DNA of 47,666 nucleotides from positions 1 to 47,666 of the forward strand of contig DYFC01000030.1 in assembly GCA_020725385.1 (NCBI GenBank). Reading direction: 5' to 3'. Both the position numbers and the translations under genes were made by a program. This document shows positions 37,347 to 45,759 of the stretch, piece after piece (position 1 is the first letter of the stretch; each line of letters opens with the position of its first letter). This DNA is from Nitrospira japonica. Its GTDB lineage: Bacteria; Nitrospirota; Thermodesulfovibrionia; Thermodesulfovibrionales; SM23-35. The notes under the pieces are model-generated. The model was not told where the DNA came from, did not search any database, and saw nothing but the letters and a program-made list of their open reading frames with translations.

Positions 37347-37805
37347 TTATTCGGATTTGATTTTCTTGATTTCTTTTATTAGTTTGTCAATAGTCATTCT
37401 GCCATGAACTGTATTATTAATAAGAGTAACAGGTGCAATGCCGCAAGCGCCAATACAGTTAACTTTTTCAACAGTAAACTTAAGATCAGATGTAGTTTCC
37501 TCGCCCTCGGGAATATCAAGTTCAAGGCACAATCTGTTTATTAATCTTTCAGAGCCTTTTACATGACATGCGGTTCCTCTGCATACTGTAATGATGTTTT
37601 TGCCTCTTGGTTTGAGATGAAATTGGGAATAAAAAGTTGCAACACCATAAAAATGACTTGCTGGAATATCAAGCTTTTTTGCAAACCAGTTTACAGCTTC
37701 CTCAGGAATGTAACCGAAATTCTTCTCTATATCCTGAAGGATAGTGATAATATTGCCACTATTTTCATGATAGGTTTTTAAGATCTTCTCAAGGGTTTCT
37801 TCCAT
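37347..37805 (-). CDS. NuoE-like [2Fe-2S] subunit (HydC type)
   Basis: 152 residues. The [2Fe-2S] thioredoxin-like fold has Cys75, Cys80, Cys117 and Cys121 (CRGTACH and NCIGACG). The N-terminal helix bundle starts LEKILKTYHEN. It is the first gene of the formate dehydrogenase-fhs operon and shuttles electrons to the NuoF-like subunit. The 226 bases upstream (37806-38031) are shared with the divergent ppiC-like gene and have no clear promoter consensus. Confidence 0.93.
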   Translation of the reverse strand: MEETLEKILKTYHENSGNIITILQDIEKNFGYIPEEAVNWFAKKLDIPASHFYGVATFYSQFHLKPRGKNIITVCRGTACHVKGSERLINRLCLELDIPEGEETTSDLKFTVEKVNCIGACGIAPVTLINNTVHGRMTIDKLIKEIKKIKSE

Positions 37806-38031
37806 ATTGCCCTATTATTAAATCTGCATCTACAGGTTACTTATAGGTCTTTTAAATAAGCAAACCCATTGTTAGAGGGTGACAGCTATATTAACATAAT
37901 ATAAAAACAGTTTCAAATTAATTATAAGCATGAGCTAAATAATTATTTTTTATAGTAATCTTGAGTTTATTTTAGTTTATGTGGTTAAATAAACGTTGAA
38001 TAAATTATTTTTAAAATAAAGGAATGAATTC

Positions 38032-38991
38032 ATGAATAGATATAAGATCTTTGTAATATTTTCTTTATTAGTTTTGGTTTTTCCATTTTATGCTTATCCT
38101 GCGGTTATGCTTGATAGAGTGATTGCTGTAGTCAATGATGATGTCGTAACCTGGAGCGAATTATATAAGATGATGGAAAATGAAGCTTCGGAGCAACTTA
38201 AATCAATGTCTGAAGAAGAACGTTTGAAAATATTCAAGGCAAATGAACCTGTTTTTCTCGAAAAACTCATTGATTTCAGACTACAATTGCAGGAAGCTAA
38301 AAGAATCGGGATAAATGTTTCTCAGGAAGAACTAAAAGAAGCTATCGAGAATATAAAGTCAAAATATTCTATGACAGATAAGATGCTTGAGGAGAATCTT
38401 AAAAAAGAGGGATTTTCAATGGAAGAGTACAAGAAGATACTTTCCGAGCAAATACTTGTTAATCAATATCTAAATAGAAAAATAAGGAATAAAATAGTTG
38501 TAACAGATGAAGAGATTAAAAAGTATATTGATGAAAATAAAGAAGCATTGACTCAAAATGAAACTTACAAACTGAGACAGATATTTTTTAAGAGGCCTTC
38601 CAGTGATTCCGATCAGAAAACTATTGAAGATAAAGCCGGGCAGATTATCGAGCGCATTAAAAACGGCGAAGATTTTAGTAAACTTGCAATAGAATTTTCA
38701 GAAGATGCTTCAGGAAAACAAGGTGGGGAACTGGGCGTTATCAATAAGAATGTTCTTGCAAGAGAATTCATTGAAGCAATTTCAAAAATAAAGATAGGAG
38801 AAGTTACACAACCTTTCTGGACCGAGAAAGGTCTCCATATCATAAAACTTGATGCCAAGACATCACCTTCTAATCCTGATGAAATGAAAGAAATAATAGG
38901 AAAACAACTAAATGAACAGAAATTCTTTGAAAAGTACAAAAGCCTCATTAAAGATTTAAGGGAAAAGGCCCGCATAGAAGTAAGATTGTAA
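38032..38991 (+). CDS. SurA/PpiC-like periplasmic peptidyl-prolyl isomerase
   Basis: 319 residues. Residues 1-25 form a signal peptide (ending FYAYPAV). A SurA-type helical N-domain opens LDRVIAVVNDDVVTWSEL. A single parvulin domain follows (about 170-290), with LRQIFFKRP, GEDFSKLAIEFSEDASG, GGELG and GLHIIKL. It acts as a chaperone/isomerase for outer-membrane or exported proteins. It has AAAGGA before the ATG. purN begins 1 base after its stop. Two further parvulin-like genes lie on the opposite strand nearby. Confidence 0.92.
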   Translation: MNRYKIFVIFSLLVLVFPFYAYPAVMLDRVIAVVNDDVVTWSELYKMMENEASEQLKSMSEEERLKIFKANEPVFLEKLIDFRLQLQEAKRIGINVSQEELKEAIENIKSKYSMTDKMLEENLKKEGFSMEEYKKILSEQILVNQYLNRKIRNKIVVTDEEIKKYIDENKEALTQNETYKLRQIFFKRPSSDSDQKTIEDKAGQIIERIKNGEDFSKLAIEFSEDASGKQGGELGVINKNVLAREFIEAISKIKIGEVTQPFWTEKGLHIIKLDAKTSPSNPDEMKEIIGKQLNEQKFFEKYKSLIKDLREKARIEVRL

Positions 38992-38992
38992 T

Positions 38993-39610
38993 ATGAAATG
39001 TATTAAACCACTCCAACTCGGTGTCTTAGCATCAGGCAGAGGAAGCAATTTTCAATCAATTCTTAATGAAATACAAAAAGGAAACCTTCCGGCATCTGTC
39101 AGAGTTCTTATAACAGATAATCCTGATGCATATGCTATCGAAAGAGCAAAAAAGAATGATATAGAGTTTCTTATTTTTAAACCGAAAGATTTTAAATCAA
39201 AAGATGAATACTATAGAAAAATTGCTGATGAACTCAAAAGTAGAGAAGTTGAACTTGTTATACTTGCAGGTTTTATGAGAATTGTTGGAAAGCCATTAAT
39301 TGATGCTTTTCCATTCAAAATTATGAATATACATCCGGCACTTCTTCCATCATTTCCAGGGCTTCACGCTCAAAAACAGGCAGTAGATTATGGAGTAAAA
39401 ATATCAGGATGCACAGTCCATTTTGTTGATGAAGGTATGGATACAGGGCCAATTATAATACAGGCAGCCGTACCGGTTTATCATGATGATACAGAGGAAA
39501 CATTATCCCAAAGAATACTGGAGCAAGAACATAAAATCTATCCTGAAGCCATAAAATTATTCTCGGAAGGAAGACTTGAGGTAAAAGGAAGAATCGTTAA
39601 TATTAAGTAA
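38993..39610 (+). CDS. purN: Phosphoribosylglycinamide formyltransferase (PurN)
   Basis: 205 residues. It opens LGVLASGRGSNFQSIL (phosphate-binding loop) and has the catalytic block NIHPALLPSFPGLHAQ, with conserved Asn and His and the later Asp in VDEGMDTGPII. It transfers formyl from 10-formyl-THF to GAR in purine synthesis, and the formyl donor can come from the fhs product in this window. It starts 1 base after the ppiC-like stop, with no good ribosome binding site, so translation is probably coupled. It converges on the coiled-coil gene with 5 bases between. Confidence 0.96.
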   Translation: MKCIKPLQLGVLASGRGSNFQSILNEIQKGNLPASVRVLITDNPDAYAIERAKKNDIEFLIFKPKDFKSKDEYYRKIADELKSREVELVILAGFMRIVGKPLIDAFPFKIMNIHPALLPSFPGLHAQKQAVDYGVKISGCTVHFVDEGMDTGPIIIQAAVPVYHDDTEETLSQRILEQEHKIYPEAIKLFSEGRLEVKGRIVNIK

Positions 39611-39615
39611 CTTCT

Positions 39616-42042
39616 TTATTCTTCACTAATTGTATCTTTAATATTTTCAGTTATTTGTGAGACATATTCTTTTATCTTTTCTTTTGCATCATGTGGAAGT
39701 TCCTGAAAAGGTGATATGTCTATTTTTTTCTTTGAGTGTTTTATAATCCTGTAACCATCATTGAGCCATATAACACCTATTCCACCGATAGGAACAAGAT
39801 GAACTTTTTCTTTTATGTTTTCAGGAAGTGAATCATAATTTGTCATTTCATATTCAATCATATCAGGATAAAGGTCTCTTATCTCTTCAAATAACATATT
39901 GCCTTTTGCAAGCGTTTGCAACTCTGATGCAAGCACTATTTTTGTATATTTATTTTCTTCATCATATCTAACTATAAGTTGCTCGATAATGTTTTCATAA
40001 GGTATATCAATAATTTTTCCTTTAAAAAACTCAAAAATGGTCATATATTTATAAAAATAATCTGCCTGTTGTTTATTAAATTTATATTTTTCAACCGATT
40101 TTTTGTATTCATTCATATCAGGTTTTATATTTTGTTTTTCAGCTTCATTAAATAAAAATTTTTCAATAAAAATATCTTTCCTTATATCGCCACTTCTCCA
40201 TGCGATGTTTTTTATCCCGAGTTTATTTAATATATATAAAGAATCGGTTATATAATTTTCTCTTTCCTGTATTTCCTTTAATTTATCTGATAAAACCTGT
40301 GATTTTTTTCTTTCATCCTCAAGTTCTTTAAGTTTTAAATGATATTCTTCTGACTTTTTCTTTTCATCTTCAAGTTCTTTTACATTTGTGGAAAGTTCAG
40401 CAGTTCTTTTTCCCTCATTTTCGAGTTCTTGTGCTTTTGCTTCGAGTTCTTTTAATTTTTGTTCTTCCTGCTGTAGTTTCTTTAATTTAATTTCAAGTTC
40501 ATTGGCTTTCTTTTTTTCTTCTTCAAGATATGCAATTCTTTTTTGTAATTCTTCTGTTTTCACCTTAGCTTTTTCGAGTTCCTCTATCTTTGCCTGAAGA
40601 AGCATAGAATTTTTCTTTGTTTCCTCAAGTTCTTTAAGTTTTATTTGTATTTCTTCTGCTTTCTTTTTTGCATCTTCGAGTTCTTTAATTTTTTTCATGA
40701 GTTTATCGGCTTTTTTCTTTTCTGATTCAAGTTCCTCGATTTTTGCCTGAAGCTCGCTAATTTTTTCTTTATCAGCCTCAAGTTCTTTTAAACGTTTATT
40801 TAAATCCTGGGATTTCTTTTTCTCATCTTCAAGATTCTTAATTTTATCCTGAAGCTCGACAGATTTTTTTCTTAATTCTTCAAGTTCATTGACTTTTTTC
40901 TGAAGTTTTTCTGCCTTTTCTTTTTCAGCTTCAAGTTCTTTTAGGTAAGATTTTAAATCTTTTGTTTTTTCTTTAATTTTTTCCATTTCTTTTATTTTGT
41001 ATTGAAGTTCTTCAGCCTTTTTCTTTTCATTCTCAAGTTCAGAGGATTTTTTCTGTAATTCATCTGCCTGTATCTTTAAATCCTCCATCTCTTTTATTTT
41101 AGATTGAAGCTTTTCTGCGTTTTTCTTTTCTGCATCGAGATTTTTGATCTTCTCACGAAGTTTCCCGGTTTTATCCTTTAGATACTCCAATTCTTTTAGC
41201 TTTAATTGGAGATCGTCGATTTTCTTTTTTTCTTCTTCAAGAGCCAGAACTTTTGCCTGTAATTCTTCAGACTGTTTCTTGTATTTTTCTAATTCTTTGA
41301 TCTTTTCTTGTAGTTTTTCAGCGTTCTTTTTTTCATCTTCCAGTCTTTTTATTTTTTCCTGTAATTCTAAAGCCTTACTTTTTTCGATTTCTAATTCATT
41401 TAATTTTTTCTGCATCTCGGAGTGGATTCTTTTTTCTTCCTCAAGTTTTTTAATTTTTTCCTGAAGTTCAAGAGATGTTCTCTTTGCTTTTTCCAGTTCG
41501 TTTTGGTCAACATTTGAATCCGGAATAATATTTTTCTCAGCTTCAAGGCGGTCTAATTTTTCCCTTAAAAAAACTATATTCTTTTTTTCTTGTTCGAGAA
41601 TATCTTGTTTATCAGTTTTTATGTCTTTAAGAGGAGTAGAATCTTTTTTTACTTCGAAATTTTGTGTATCACTACGTTTTTTAATTTCAATAATTTCTTG
41701 AATCTCCTGTTTTGCATATGAAGTAAAAGGGCTATCAGGATATTTTTTTGTTATCTCGGTAAAAATATTTTCAGCATCCTGATATTGTTTCAATTGAACT
41801 AGGGATTTCCCGAGCCAGAACATAACAGCATCATTTGTTGAATTATCGGGAAATTTTTTAAGGAATGTTTTAAAGTCTTCTGCAGCTTTTTCAGGCTGAT
41901 AAGAGAGATAATAATTGTACCCTCTGTCGAAAAGTTCAAGATCCTTTGTTTCTGATATTGCTTTATCAGGAGTTAAAAAATATAACGTAAGTAAAAAAAA
42001 TAGAATCAGTTTAAGTTGATTTTTACAGAATATTTTTCCCAT
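39616..42042 (-). CDS. Exported TPR-coiled-coil protein with 24 17-residue repeats and parvulin-like C-terminus
   Basis: About 808 residues from the ATG at 42042; an earlier ATG at 42057 would add MDKEI, acidic and unlike a signal n-region. The order is a signal peptide (to about residue 30), two TPR/YbgF-like repeats (about 33-125, with AAEDFKTFLKKFPD and YQDAENIFTEITKKYPDSP), a lysine/glutamate-rich coiled coil (about 193-600) of 24 tandem units like LQKKIKELEDEKKKAEE, and a C-terminal domain of about 200 residues. The end of that domain (VPIGGIGVIWLNDGYRIIKH) looks like a worn parvulin fold. The gene overlaps the SurA-like gene upstream by 37 bases. It is probably a periplasmic spacer or scaffold. 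I do not know a described protein with this layout. Confidence 0.75.
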   Translation of the reverse strand: MGKIFCKNQLKLILFFLLTLYFLTPDKAISETKDLELFDRGYNYYLSYQPEKAAEDFKTFLKKFPDNSTNDAVMFWLGKSLVQLKQYQDAENIFTEITKKYPDSPFTSYAKQEIQEIIEIKKRSDTQNFEVKKDSTPLKDIKTDKQDILEQEKKNIVFLREKLDRLEAEKNIIPDSNVDQNELEKAKRTSLELQEKIKKLEEEKRIHSEMQKKLNELEIEKSKALELQEKIKRLEDEKKNAEKLQEKIKELEKYKKQSEELQAKVLALEEEKKKIDDLQLKLKELEYLKDKTGKLREKIKNLDAEKKNAEKLQSKIKEMEDLKIQADELQKKSSELENEKKKAEELQYKIKEMEKIKEKTKDLKSYLKELEAEKEKAEKLQKKVNELEELRKKSVELQDKIKNLEDEKKKSQDLNKRLKELEADKEKISELQAKIEELESEKKKADKLMKKIKELEDAKKKAEEIQIKLKELEETKKNSMLLQAKIEELEKAKVKTEELQKRIAYLEEEKKKANELEIKLKKLQQEEQKLKELEAKAQELENEGKRTAELSTNVKELEDEKKKSEEYHLKLKELEDERKKSQVLSDKLKEIQERENYITDSLYILNKLGIKNIAWRSGDIRKDIFIEKFLFNEAEKQNIKPDMNEYKKSVEKYKFNKQQADYFYKYMTIFEFFKGKIIDIPYENIIEQLIVRYDEENKYTKIVLASELQTLAKGNMLFEEIRDLYPDMIEYEMTNYDSLPENIKEKVHLVPIGGIGVIWLNDGYRIIKHSKKKIDISPFQELPHDAKEKIKEYVSQITENIKDTISEE
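40243..41466 (-). repeat. 24 tandem copies of a 51-bp (17-residue) coiled-coil repeat
   Basis: The reading frame repeats every 17 residues without a break for 408 residues. Leucine is at position 1, Ile/Leu/Val at 5, Leu at 8, and often Ala, Ser or Ile at 15, with KKK/EKK between. Examples are LQAKIEELESEKKKADK and LQYKIKEMEKIKEKTKD. Copies differ at the DNA level, so this is an old expansion. Confidence 0.9.
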
Positions 42043-42956
42043 AATTTCTTTATCCATTCATTATATAACTTATCTTTCTTTTCAATATAAATTATATTGC
42101 TTATTTCATCCTTTACCCATTCATATGGTTTATAAACTTCCCTTGTTTTGGAGACTATATTCAATATATATGCGCCATCCTGTACCCATATGGGGTCGCT
42201 TATCTCACCTTTTTTCATAGAAAAAGCAATCGCATCCAGTTGCGGAATCATTTTCCCTTTTTCAAAAACTCCAAGAAAGCCATTCTGACTTTTTAGAGGT
42301 TCATCGGAGTATTTTTCAAGGATGCTCTCAAACGGCTCTCCATCTCTTAAAAGTTTTGTTACTTTGAGAGCTTTCCTTTTTAAGTCAGTTAATTCTGTAA
42401 GAGTTGCACTTTCTTTAAGTTTAAGAAAAACTGCTTTTACTTCAACTTTTTCAGGGATGTGAATATAGTTGTTTCTATTTTTATTATAATAGCTTATTTT
42501 TTCATCTTCAGTGATAAAGATTTTTGAATCAATCTGCATATTAATTAATTTTGATACCATTATCTTTTCTTTCATTATTTTCAAAAATCCTGTATTATCA
42601 AGGCCTTCTTGTTTTATTTGGAGCTTTAAAGTGTCAGGTGAGAGTTTATGCTGAACCATAAAATCCTTAACAGCCTCTTCTATTTCTTTGTCATCAACCT
42701 CTATCATCAATTTTTCTGCCTCTTCAAGCATTATCTTTTCTTCGATCAGATTTTTCAATATTTTTTCATCTATTTTCCCGGCTGAATTTTTATCCTGTAT
42801 CTCTCCTGAAAATTTAAGGTAGTCTGAATATGTAATCAGATTATTACCGATACTTGCAAGCACCCTGTTAATTGTTTCAGCAAAAGATTGACAGTTAGAA
42901 GAAAAACCATTAATTAAGAATAAAAGAGATAAAAAGAGTAAGAAAACCCTGATCAT
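42006..42956 (-). CDS. SurA-like periplasmic parvulin peptidyl-prolyl isomerase
   Basis: 316 residues. A signal peptide (1-28) precedes a SurA N-domain (NRVLASIGNNLITYSDYLKF) and one parvulin domain (about 160-265: VEVKAVFLKLK, GEPFESILEKYSDEP, NGFLGVFEKGKM, GAYILNIV). It probably helps outer-membrane protein folding. It overlaps the family-4 UDG stop by 4 bases and the coiled-coil gene start by 37 bases, so the three genes are tightly packed and translationally linked. It is distant from the plus-strand paralogue at 38032. Confidence 0.9.
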   Translation of the reverse strand: MIRVFLLFLSLLFLINGFSSNCQSFAETINRVLASIGNNLITYSDYLKFSGEIQDKNSAGKIDEKILKNLIEEKIMLEEAEKLMIEVDDKEIEEAVKDFMVQHKLSPDTLKLQIKQEGLDNTGFLKIMKEKIMVSKLINMQIDSKIFITEDEKISYYNKNRNNYIHIPEKVEVKAVFLKLKESATLTELTDLKRKALKVTKLLRDGEPFESILEKYSDEPLKSQNGFLGVFEKGKMIPQLDAIAFSMKKGEISDPIWVQDGAYILNIVSKTREVYKPYEWVKDEISNIIYIEKKDKLYNEWIKKLWEKYSVKINLN

Positions 42957-43663
42957 TTTTCAGCCAGTTTATCAAGAACCTTTTGGGCATCATTCCATGT
43001 CAGCCATTTATCTTTTGGATTCCTCATAAGATAGGCTGGATGGAATGTTGGCATCACAGGTATATCTTTAAAATAAAAAAATTTACCTCTAATCGCTGTT
43101 ATTTTAAGCTTATTAATACCTGAAAGTGTCATCGCAGATATTCTGCCAAGTGACATTATTACCTTAGGATTTATAATTTCAATCTGCTTTTCGAGGAAAC
43201 CTTTGCATAATTCAATTTCATCGGGCTCGGGATCCCTGTTCATCGGTGGTCTGCACTTAACGATATTTGCTATGTAAACATCTGTTCGTTTAAAGCCCAT
43301 TTTTTCAATTAATCTTGTTAGAACCATTCCTGCTTCGCCGACAAAAGGTCTTCCCTGTTCGTCCTCTTCTCTTCCCGGAGCTTCGCCAATAAACATGAGT
43401 TTTGCTTCAGGATTGCCTTCACCAAAAACAATGTTCAATCTCTTTTGTGAGAGTTTGCATCTTTTACAGTCACCTAATTCTTTGCGAAGTTCGATTAAAG
43501 CTTTTTCTTTAGAACGACAATTCTTAATGGATGTAATTTCATTTGAAACAGGTCTTTTGATTTTGTCTGTTTTATTAAAGTCCTTTAGTTCAATAGGTAG
43601 TCTTTCAAATCCAAGCATTCGATAAAATTCCAGTACATCTTTTATTTCCACCAATTTTTTCAT
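42953..43663 (-). CDS. Family 4 uracil-DNA glycosylase
   Basis: 236 residues. After an N-terminal extension of about 55 residues comes the UDG-4 core, with CKRCKLSQKR (cluster cysteines), IGEAPGREEDEQGRPFVGEAG (the GEAPG motif), KCRPPMNRDP and C-terminal TFHPAYLMRN. It removes uracil from DNA with a [4Fe-4S] cluster. It lies 9 bases after the nadK stop and overlaps the SurA-like gene by 4 bases (ATGA). The frame and length are normal for anaerobe and thermophile enzymes. Confidence 0.94.
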   Translation of the reverse strand: MKKLVEIKDVLEFYRMLGFERLPIELKDFNKTDKIKRPVSNEITSIKNCRSKEKALIELRKELGDCKRCKLSQKRLNIVFGEGNPEAKLMFIGEAPGREEDEQGRPFVGEAGMVLTRLIEKMGFKRTDVYIANIVKCRPPMNRDPEPDEIELCKGFLEKQIEIINPKVIMSLGRISAMTLSGINKLKITAIRGKFFYFKDIPVMPTFHPAYLMRNPKDKWLTWNDAQKVLDKLAEK

Positions 43664-43672
43664 TTATCTTAA

Positions 43673-44524
43673 TTATCTTTCACCCCATTTTAATTTTGCT
43701 CTTATAATCTGAAAATAATCTCTTTCACATGGTACGAATATTCTTGCTTTATGCTGGGATTTTTTTACGACTACCATATCATTCTGTCTTAGTGAAAATC
43801 CAACCTGTCCATCAATTGTAAGAAAAACATCTTCTTTCCCTGACTTTAAATTAATTTCAACCTGCATATCGTCAGGGAGAACAATAGGACGATTTGTAAG
43901 AGTATGCGGACAAATCGGTGCAATTATAATTGAATTTAAAGTTGGATAAAGTATCGGGCCTCCGGCTGAAAGTGCATATGCTGTTGAACCTGTAGGTGTT
44001 GAAATAATAAGCCCATCAGCCTTAAAGGTTGATAAATAAATACCGTTAACATAGATTTCGAGATCGATTATACGGGCAAGAGCTCCTTTATTTACAACAA
44101 CGTCATTCACAGCAATATATTCGGTAATACATTCGCTATGTCTTAATACACAACTATTTAACATAATCCGTTCTTCGACAGAACAGTCGTCTTTTAAGAC
44201 TTTTTCCATTACATCATATATTTCGTCTCTTTGAACCGCGGTTAGAAAACCCATACCTCCGATATTTACTCCGAGTATCGGTATGCCTTTATCAGCTACA
44301 AGCCTTGCAACGCTAATCATTGTTCCATCACCTCCGAGTACCACTATCAAATCCACGATTGAAGGCATTTGTGCTCTCGGAGTTCCCTGCATATTCAATT
44401 GTGAAGCATTCTCAATATCAACAAAAACTTCATGCCCCTTTGCTTTTAGCCAGGGAACAAGTTCTTTGATTATATCAAGAGGCTCCTGTTTGCCAGCTTT
44501 GCCTATTATTCCAATCTTTTTCAT
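43673..44524 (-). CDS. nadK: NAD kinase
   Basis: 283 residues. The substrate motif GGDGTMISVAR, NDVVVNKG and DGLIISTPTGSTAYALSAGG are all present. It makes NADP from NAD and ATP or polyphosphate. The conserved opening MKKIGIIGKAGK and the AAGGA before the ATG fix the start, which lies 50 bases inside the tsaE end. Confidence 0.96.
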   Translation of the reverse strand: MKKIGIIGKAGKQEPLDIIKELVPWLKAKGHEVFVDIENASQLNMQGTPRAQMPSIVDLIVVLGGDGTMISVARLVADKGIPILGVNIGGMGFLTAVQRDEIYDVMEKVLKDDCSVEERIMLNSCVLRHSECITEYIAVNDVVVNKGALARIIDLEIYVNGIYLSTFKADGLIISTPTGSTAYALSAGGPILYPTLNSIIIAPICPHTLTNRPIVLPDDMQVEINLKSGKEDVFLTIDGQVGFSLRQNDMVVVKKSQHKARIFVPCERDYFQIIRAKLKWGER

Positions 44525-44948
44525 TAATTCCTTCTATAATTATTTCACGGGTATTTTCATCAATATAATTAATACATATTTTTATTATATCATCTGGAAG
44601 ATGTGACTTTGCCTTTTCTGCCCATTCTATAACTGTAATATTATCATTTCCTATAAAACTTTCGATACCTAAATCGTAAAATTCATCCTCTCTTTCTATT
44701 CTATAAAGGTCAATATGTATTAATGGAGGGCTGGAATCATACTCTGCAATAATGGTAAAACTCGGGCTGATTATATTTTTTTCATCTATACCAAAAGCTT
44801 CTGATATGCCTTTTACCATAACTGTTTTGCCTGCTCCCAGGTTCCCGGTTAACCCAACAACATCACCGGGTTTCAGAGTTCTGCCGAGTTTTGTGCCTAT
44901 TTCTTTTGTTTCAGCAGGACTTTTTGATATGATTTTGAATCGATTCAT
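44475..44948 (-). CDS. tsaE: tRNA threonylcarbamoyladenosine biosynthesis ATPase TsaE
   Basis: 157 residues. The P-loop is GNLGAGKTVMVKGI, followed by SPSFTIIAEYDS, the HIDLYRIE block and VIEWAEK. It is the ATPase partner of TsaB/TsaD for the t6A37 tRNA modification. The last 17 codons overlap the nadK start in another frame, an unusually long overlap of 50 bases. The start overlaps the pgeF stop by 4 bases. Confidence 0.94.
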   Translation of the reverse strand: MNRFKIISKSPAETKEIGTKLGRTLKPGDVVGLTGNLGAGKTVMVKGISEAFGIDEKNIISPSFTIIAEYDSSPPLIHIDLYRIEREDEFYDLGIESFIGNDNITVIEWAEKAKSHLPDDIIKICINYIDENTREIIIEGINEKDWNNRQSWQTGAS

Positions 44949-45643
44949 TTAAAAATACCGATAAATCCGCCCTGTCTTCCTGCATGATTACCATGAAATC
45001 TGAAAGAGTGGTATCTATCATGATTGCAGAATGTACATTCATTTGATACCCATATATTTTTTTCAGGAACACCTATTGATAATATCTGTATTTTATTGGC
45101 TTCAGGAAGATCAACATAATATTTTCCATCTTTACTCTTAAAATATCTACCATTACCCGTTGCATTATAAATAGCATTTTTAACATCAATATCTACCTGA
45201 TAACAACATCCTTTTATACTCGGTCCCATTGCTATTATTATATCCTCAATCCGGGAATTGAATTCATTTGTCATAATTTTAATGGTTTTGATGATTATAT
45301 TTGAGGCTGTTCCCCTCCAGCCTGCATGTATTGCACCCGCTACCATTTTATTTGTATCAGCCAGAACAACCGGAATACAATCAGCAGTTTGAACACCAAC
45401 TAAGATACCTTTTTGAGCTGTTAATACTGCATCAGCAATTTCAGGCTCTCTTATATTTTTCAGAATAATTATCTTATCTGTATGTTTTTGTACCGGCATA
45501 TATATATCTTTTCCATTAAATCCTGAAGATTTCAAAAACTCTTTTATGTCAGATGTTGTCTTTGTCGTAAAAAAAGCTTTAAATTTTGTATTCTTAAAAT
45601 TTTGAGGTTCAATATAAGTTTTCATAGCAATAAAATTTAACAT
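44945..45643 (-). CDS. pgeF: Purine nucleoside/peptidoglycan-editing laccase-domain protein (YfiH/PgeF)
   Basis: 232 residues. The family metal site is visible: VQTADCIPVVLAD, AGAIHAGWRGTASNI and GPSIKGCCYQVD, with a final FRFHGNHAGRQGGFIG. Members cleave purine nucleosides or act in peptidoglycan quality control. A second ATG six codons in is possible; neither has a clear ribosome binding site. It is the first of the tightly packed run pgeF-tsaE-nadK-udg-surA-like-coiled coil. Confidence 0.92.
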   Translation of the reverse strand: MLNFIAMKTYIEPQNFKNTKFKAFFTTKTTSDIKEFLKSSGFNGKDIYMPVQKHTDKIIILKNIREPEIADAVLTAQKGILVGVQTADCIPVVLADTNKMVAGAIHAGWRGTASNIIIKTIKIMTNEFNSRIEDIIIAMGPSIKGCCYQVDIDVKNAIYNATGNGRYFKSKDGKYYVDLPEANKIQILSIGVPEKNIWVSNECTFCNHDRYHSFRFHGNHAGRQGGFIGIFK

Positions 45644-45759
45644 ATTAAGAGGAAAAATTCATGTTTGATTAGCAGCTTATCTCCAGATAATTTAAATTTG
45701 AAGCTTTAATAATTAGAGGATGACATCCGGAGAACTTTCTTGGTCGCCAGGTAATTCCA

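Noticed and set aside
40243-41466. Tandem 51-bp units as a CRISPR-like array
   Set aside because: The units are coding, diverged in DNA and without spacers.
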